From NCBI RefSeq assembly GCF_021462225.1, contig NC_061802.1, positions 8,079,859 to 8,143,858 of the forward strand: a stretch of DNA of 64,000 nucleotides, written 5' to 3'. The stretch is from Girardinichthys multiradiatus. Its lineage: Eukaryota > Chordata > Actinopteri > Cyprinodontiformes > Goodeidae. A model generated the notes under the pieces. That model searched no databases. It was given only the letters and a program-made list of their open reading frames with translations, and was not told where the DNA came from. Made by a program: the position numbers and the translations under genes. Each line of letters begins with the position of its first letter. The stretch's first letter is position 1. Positions 60,620 through 64,000 of the stretch are shown piece after piece.

Positions 60620-62100
60620 CTGTAAAAGTCAAGACACCTGCTGCGAAAAACAAAAGGGATGATTGTTAGCATGAGGATAAAAAAAAAAAAAATGAGGTGT
60701 GATTAAAGGTTCTTATTAGTCTGACATACATTATTATTCTGAGAAGGTTGAAGAACTTTTCTAAAAGCATTTATTCGTGAACAACTATATTTAACGTTAC
60801 CTCAAAGGAGTTGAACAACCATTCAGGTGGTGAAAATTATCTGGTACAAGCATGTTTTTCAATGTGTGCATTTCCAATGTTGACAGTTCAGCTTCAGGCA
60901 ATGAATAAAGCAGGAGGATCCAGAGTAGCAAATATCCGATCGTTATTACAAGAAAAAGATGATCTCACAGAGAAAAAATTGTTAATGCTGTGCGCAGCAG
61001 AAAATCAATCGCTTTCAGGATTCAGGGTGAGTTGTACGGGCAGATAAATGTGGTGTTTTTTTCTCATCACAAATTTGATAAAGTCTTTTCTGTTACCCTC
61101 TGAGGGTATGTGATGCATGATGTGCATGGGTATTGTGGAATATAGAGCAGTTCTTAATACCTAACTACAGGATGAAAGCATGTATGAGAATCTCCTCTGC
61201 CTCTTGGGTTATTTTTAGTCTTTCTTTGGTTTTCATTTCGCTTTGAAATCCGTGTCTGTTTAGAATATGTGTGACAAACCATCAGCGTACAATATTTCTT
61301 TAGTTGTGAATATTTCTTTTCATCTAAGCAATCAATTAAAGAAAACTTTAAATCTAGAAGAGGCACATCGTTATCTGGCAGGCCAATGCATTTGGTACAT
61401 CAGATGATGCAACAGCCAATGACTGAGTCATTCATCTTGTCTCAAACTTGGAAAACTATTACAGTTGGCAACAAAGAGACCCTTAAGAGATTCAAGAAAT
61501 GTTATTTTCACAAACATGTTAGGACAATACTACCAGAGTGGTTGTGAAAGTGTATGCGAAACACACAAAAAACAAATTCTGTACAAAACATAAATATAAG
61601 GTAATACTTTAGATAGTTTTGCATTTTCAAGAGATAGAAAGAATGGGTTCAGCTTGGGCCTTTTGTGTTAGGTTTTGATGGTCTACATGTACAACAGTTT
61701 TTTGCAGGTACTCTGGTTTCCTGAAAAACTGAGATCACATCCAGCCCCACTACAACCCTCAACAAGATTAACCATCATGACAAAATTGATTAAAGAAAGT
61801 TTGGAGATAATTCAACCACCACTAGCTTGCCAGCAATGTTGTACAATGATATTCCTTTGACCTTTTGTAGAATTACATTTTGACCTGACTTGCTGATAAT
61901 GAAATAATCAAGTGCAATTAAATAGCAGTTCCTGGAAATCATTTTTCTTCCCAGATCCTATAGGAAGCAGTAAGAGTGTGCAAAACTCTGCTGTTTCATT
62001 TTGGTTTTAATAATGAGAAGATGGAGTTAGCAGTGTGTTTTATTAAAACAATTTTAGAACCAGGTGAAGAGCCCGTGATTTTTATGAAGTCCAGAAACAG
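60620..62100. other. Intergenic sequence
   Basis: No element or gene recognised. Confidence 0.4.
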
Positions 62101-62111
62101 TCAGTCAGTCT

Positions 62112-63330
62112 AATTCAAAATAGTTTATTAATTCCAAAGGGAAATTAATTGATGTTGTGGCTAATTTTATTCAGGTTTCCTCAAAGAGCCGTTGTAGAGG
62201 CTGATGGCTGGGGGCAGGAAGGATCTCCTGTAGCGCTCCGTCTTACAGCACATCTGAAGAAGCCTCTGACTGAAGACACTCTGTTGTTGTAGGACAGTCT
62301 CATGAAGAGGATGCTCAGGGTTCTCCATAATGTTCCTTCTTTTCACAATGATCTCCAGAGGTTCCAGAGGAGTCCCCAGAACAGAGCCAGCCTTTTTTAT
62401 CAGCTTGTTGAGCCTTTTGAAGTCCCTGGCTCTGATGCTGCTTCCCCAGCAGATGATGGCAGAAGAGATCATACTCTCCACAACAGACTTATAGAAGATA
62501 TGCAGCATCTTGCTGCAAACACTGAAGGTCCTAAGCTTCCTCAAGAAGTACAGCTTGCTCTGTGCTTCTGGAGTACATCTGTTCAAGATGAGATGATTGT
62601 TTCCACACCATGCCACAAAGCAATGAACCTGTTCTCTCTACTTAGCTTCTTGTCCATCTCTGATCCACTCCACGACTGCAGAATCATCATTTCTGCATTT
62701 CTGCACATGATAAGAGTCTGTCTTGTACTGGAAGTCTGGGGTGTACAGAGTGAAAAGGAACGGTGAGAGCACAGTACCCTGCAGTGCTCCTGTGCTGCTA
62801 ACTACCTGGTTAGACACACAACCTTTCAGTCTCATAAACTGTGGTCTGTTTGTCAGGTAGTCTTTAATCCAGGAAATTGTTGACGCCTCCACCTGAGTCT
62901 TCTGGAGTTTTTGACAAAGCAAATCAAATCAAATTGAATTGTCTTAAATGCACTGGAGAAAAGAAGATCCTTACAGGGCTGCTGTCTTTGTCCATATGAC
63001 AGTGGGTTTGTTGAAGCAGGTGTATAATGGCATCTTCAACTCCAACTCCAGGATGATAAGCGAACTGCAGGGGGTCCCGAATGTTGCTTCTTTTTCTTAC
63101 TCGGGTGGGCCAACAGGAGTCTCTCTTGGACCTTCAAGATGTGGGATGTTAGGGCAACCAGTCTATAGTCACTGAGGACTGATGGGTGAGTTTTCTTTGG
63201 TACCAGAACAAGATAGAGGTCTTCCACAACACTGGAACCTTCTTCTGGGCCAGAGTAAGGTTGAAGAGGTGCCGCAGAGCTGCTCTGCACAGGCCTTCAG
63301 GACTCTAGGGCGGACATGATCTGGACCTTC
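62112..63330 (-). mobile_element. Rex1-like (CR1-group) LINE, 5' truncated
   Basis: Minus-strand reverse transcriptase pieces are in the correct order from 63290 down to 62167, and a tail (ttccctttggaattaataaa in its own sense) ends near 62112. Only the RT and C-terminal part remain. Confidence 0.75.
62167..63290 (-). pseudogene. Rex1-like reverse transcriptase fragment, frameshifted
   Basis: Three frames together cover the enzyme. 63036-63290 has LVLVPKKTHPSVLSDYRLVA (motifs 1-2). 62638-62922 has GALQGTVLSPFLFTLYTPDF (motif B) and a degraded catalytic box (NDD where F/Y-x-DD is expected). 62167-62616 has the C-terminal region with FSQRLLQ and ends SLRKPE. Frameshifts separate the pieces. 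The catalytic box and frames show it is inactive. Confidence 0.78.
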
Positions 63331-63339
63331 AGACTTATA

Positions 63340-64000
63340 GGAGGGTATACTGCCTTTACACTAGGGCGACAAATACTAATATCTTAGATAAGTTATAGAT
63401 TATTTCTAAGTGCTGTTATTTGCTCATTGTAATGTCACAAAAACATGTTCAAGGCTATACAATTTAAATCAGTACAGTGATACATAAGGAATAAACACAA
63501 TATGTACGATGTTCATTCAATCTCCAGAGCTTCTACAGGTAATGATAATGATCACATAAGCAGATGTTGGTGCCATGATTCGTATCACAGGTACAAATTT
63601 AAATATTTATATTGCATTCTTTTATTTGTGGCTCGTAGATAGATAGCATGGTTGCATTTTAATCCATAACACTGCAGCGGGGTGTCAAATTAGACCGCTT
63701 CATTAATACACTATCCACAACTGAGAGAATGAAAGGGAAGAAAAAAAGGAAGGAGGAGGAAGAGTAGGAGGGAGGTGTGCATCAGAGAGAGATTATTATT
63801 ATTCCCTTTCTCAGAAATGAGAGCAAATTATAAAACATACACCTTCTTCATCTGTTTGGATAAGTGGGGGTCCTGCGCCTGATGGATGACTCTGTTTACA
63901 AACGAGGGTGATAATGTTAAGCAGAGGAGCAGTACATGCATTTCCCACCAATGAAGCTTTGCCTGGTCACACACAGCCAAACACACAGACACAACACACA
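63340..64000. other. Intergenic sequence at window end
   Basis: No gene recognised. A purine-rich run lies at about 63735-63775, and the final bases are CA-rich. Parts (63640-63720 and 63830-63960) look unique and balanced. Confidence 0.35.

Noticed and set aside
60811..61047. 78-codon frame beginning MNNHSGG
   Set aside because: No recognisable domain, no supporting exon structure and an isolated position. I cannot support it as a gene.
62302..62766. 154-codon plus-strand frame
   Set aside because: It is the antisense of the Rex1-like reverse transcriptase, whose motifs are clear on the minus strand.
1..64000. CRISPR arrays, operons or prophage-like systems
   Set aside because: No regularly spaced identical repeats and no prokaryote-type gene arrangement. 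The gene structure and repeats are vertebrate.

Overview
This window is vertebrate nuclear DNA, almost certainly from a teleost fish. The evidence is one intron-rich vertebrate gene (atg4c) and a fish-type repeat load: Tc1-like transposons with transposase relics, L2-type LINEs with an endonuclease and a YADD reverse transcriptase, RTE/Rex3-like and Rex1-like LINE pieces, a hAT-type miniature element, tRNA-derived SINEs and many microsatellites. The repeat style would suit a percomorph such as a cyprinodontiform, but I cannot fix the species.

Layout. 1-785: a moderately CpG-rich unique stretch that may hold a short first coding exon of an unidentified gene. 786-2395: a full-length Tc1-like element (minus strand) with a dead transposase. 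3240-7790: L2-type LINE material (minus strand), including a broken ORF2 and the 3' end of ORF1. 8640-27889: the only protein-coding gene I can support, atg4c (plus strand). I can place ten coding exons with consistent splice phases, giving a 479-residue cysteine protease of the ATG4 family. It processes ATG8-family proteins (LC3/GABARAP) in autophagy. The catalytic Cys110, Asp366 and His368 are all present. Its introns hold most of the other mobile elements: a second 1,610-bp Tc1 copy nested inside an RTE-like LINE end (intron 4), an RTE-like LINE (intron 5), a hAT miniature element with a perfect 8-bp target duplication (intron 6) and decayed Tc1 relics (introns 1, 3 and 8).

27890-64000: about 36 kb with no recognisable coding gene. 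It alternates decayed repeats with segments that read like conserved non-coding DNA (balanced composition, homeodomain-type TAAT cores, no repeat character). In vertebrates ATG4C lies next to a gene desert leading to FOXD3, so this may be part of that regulatory landscape; this is inference. At 48002-48074, inside a decayed Tc1 element, lies a well-folding tRNA-Arg(ACG)-like sequence whose anticodon reads ACA.

I saw no CRISPR array, operon, phage or other prokaryote-type system. The points most worth checking are the altered tRNA and the composite insertion that carries it, the in-frame TAG shared by both full-length Tc1 copies, the inverted Tc1 pair flanking the 5' half of atg4c, and a possible overlapping upstream ORF at the atg4c start.
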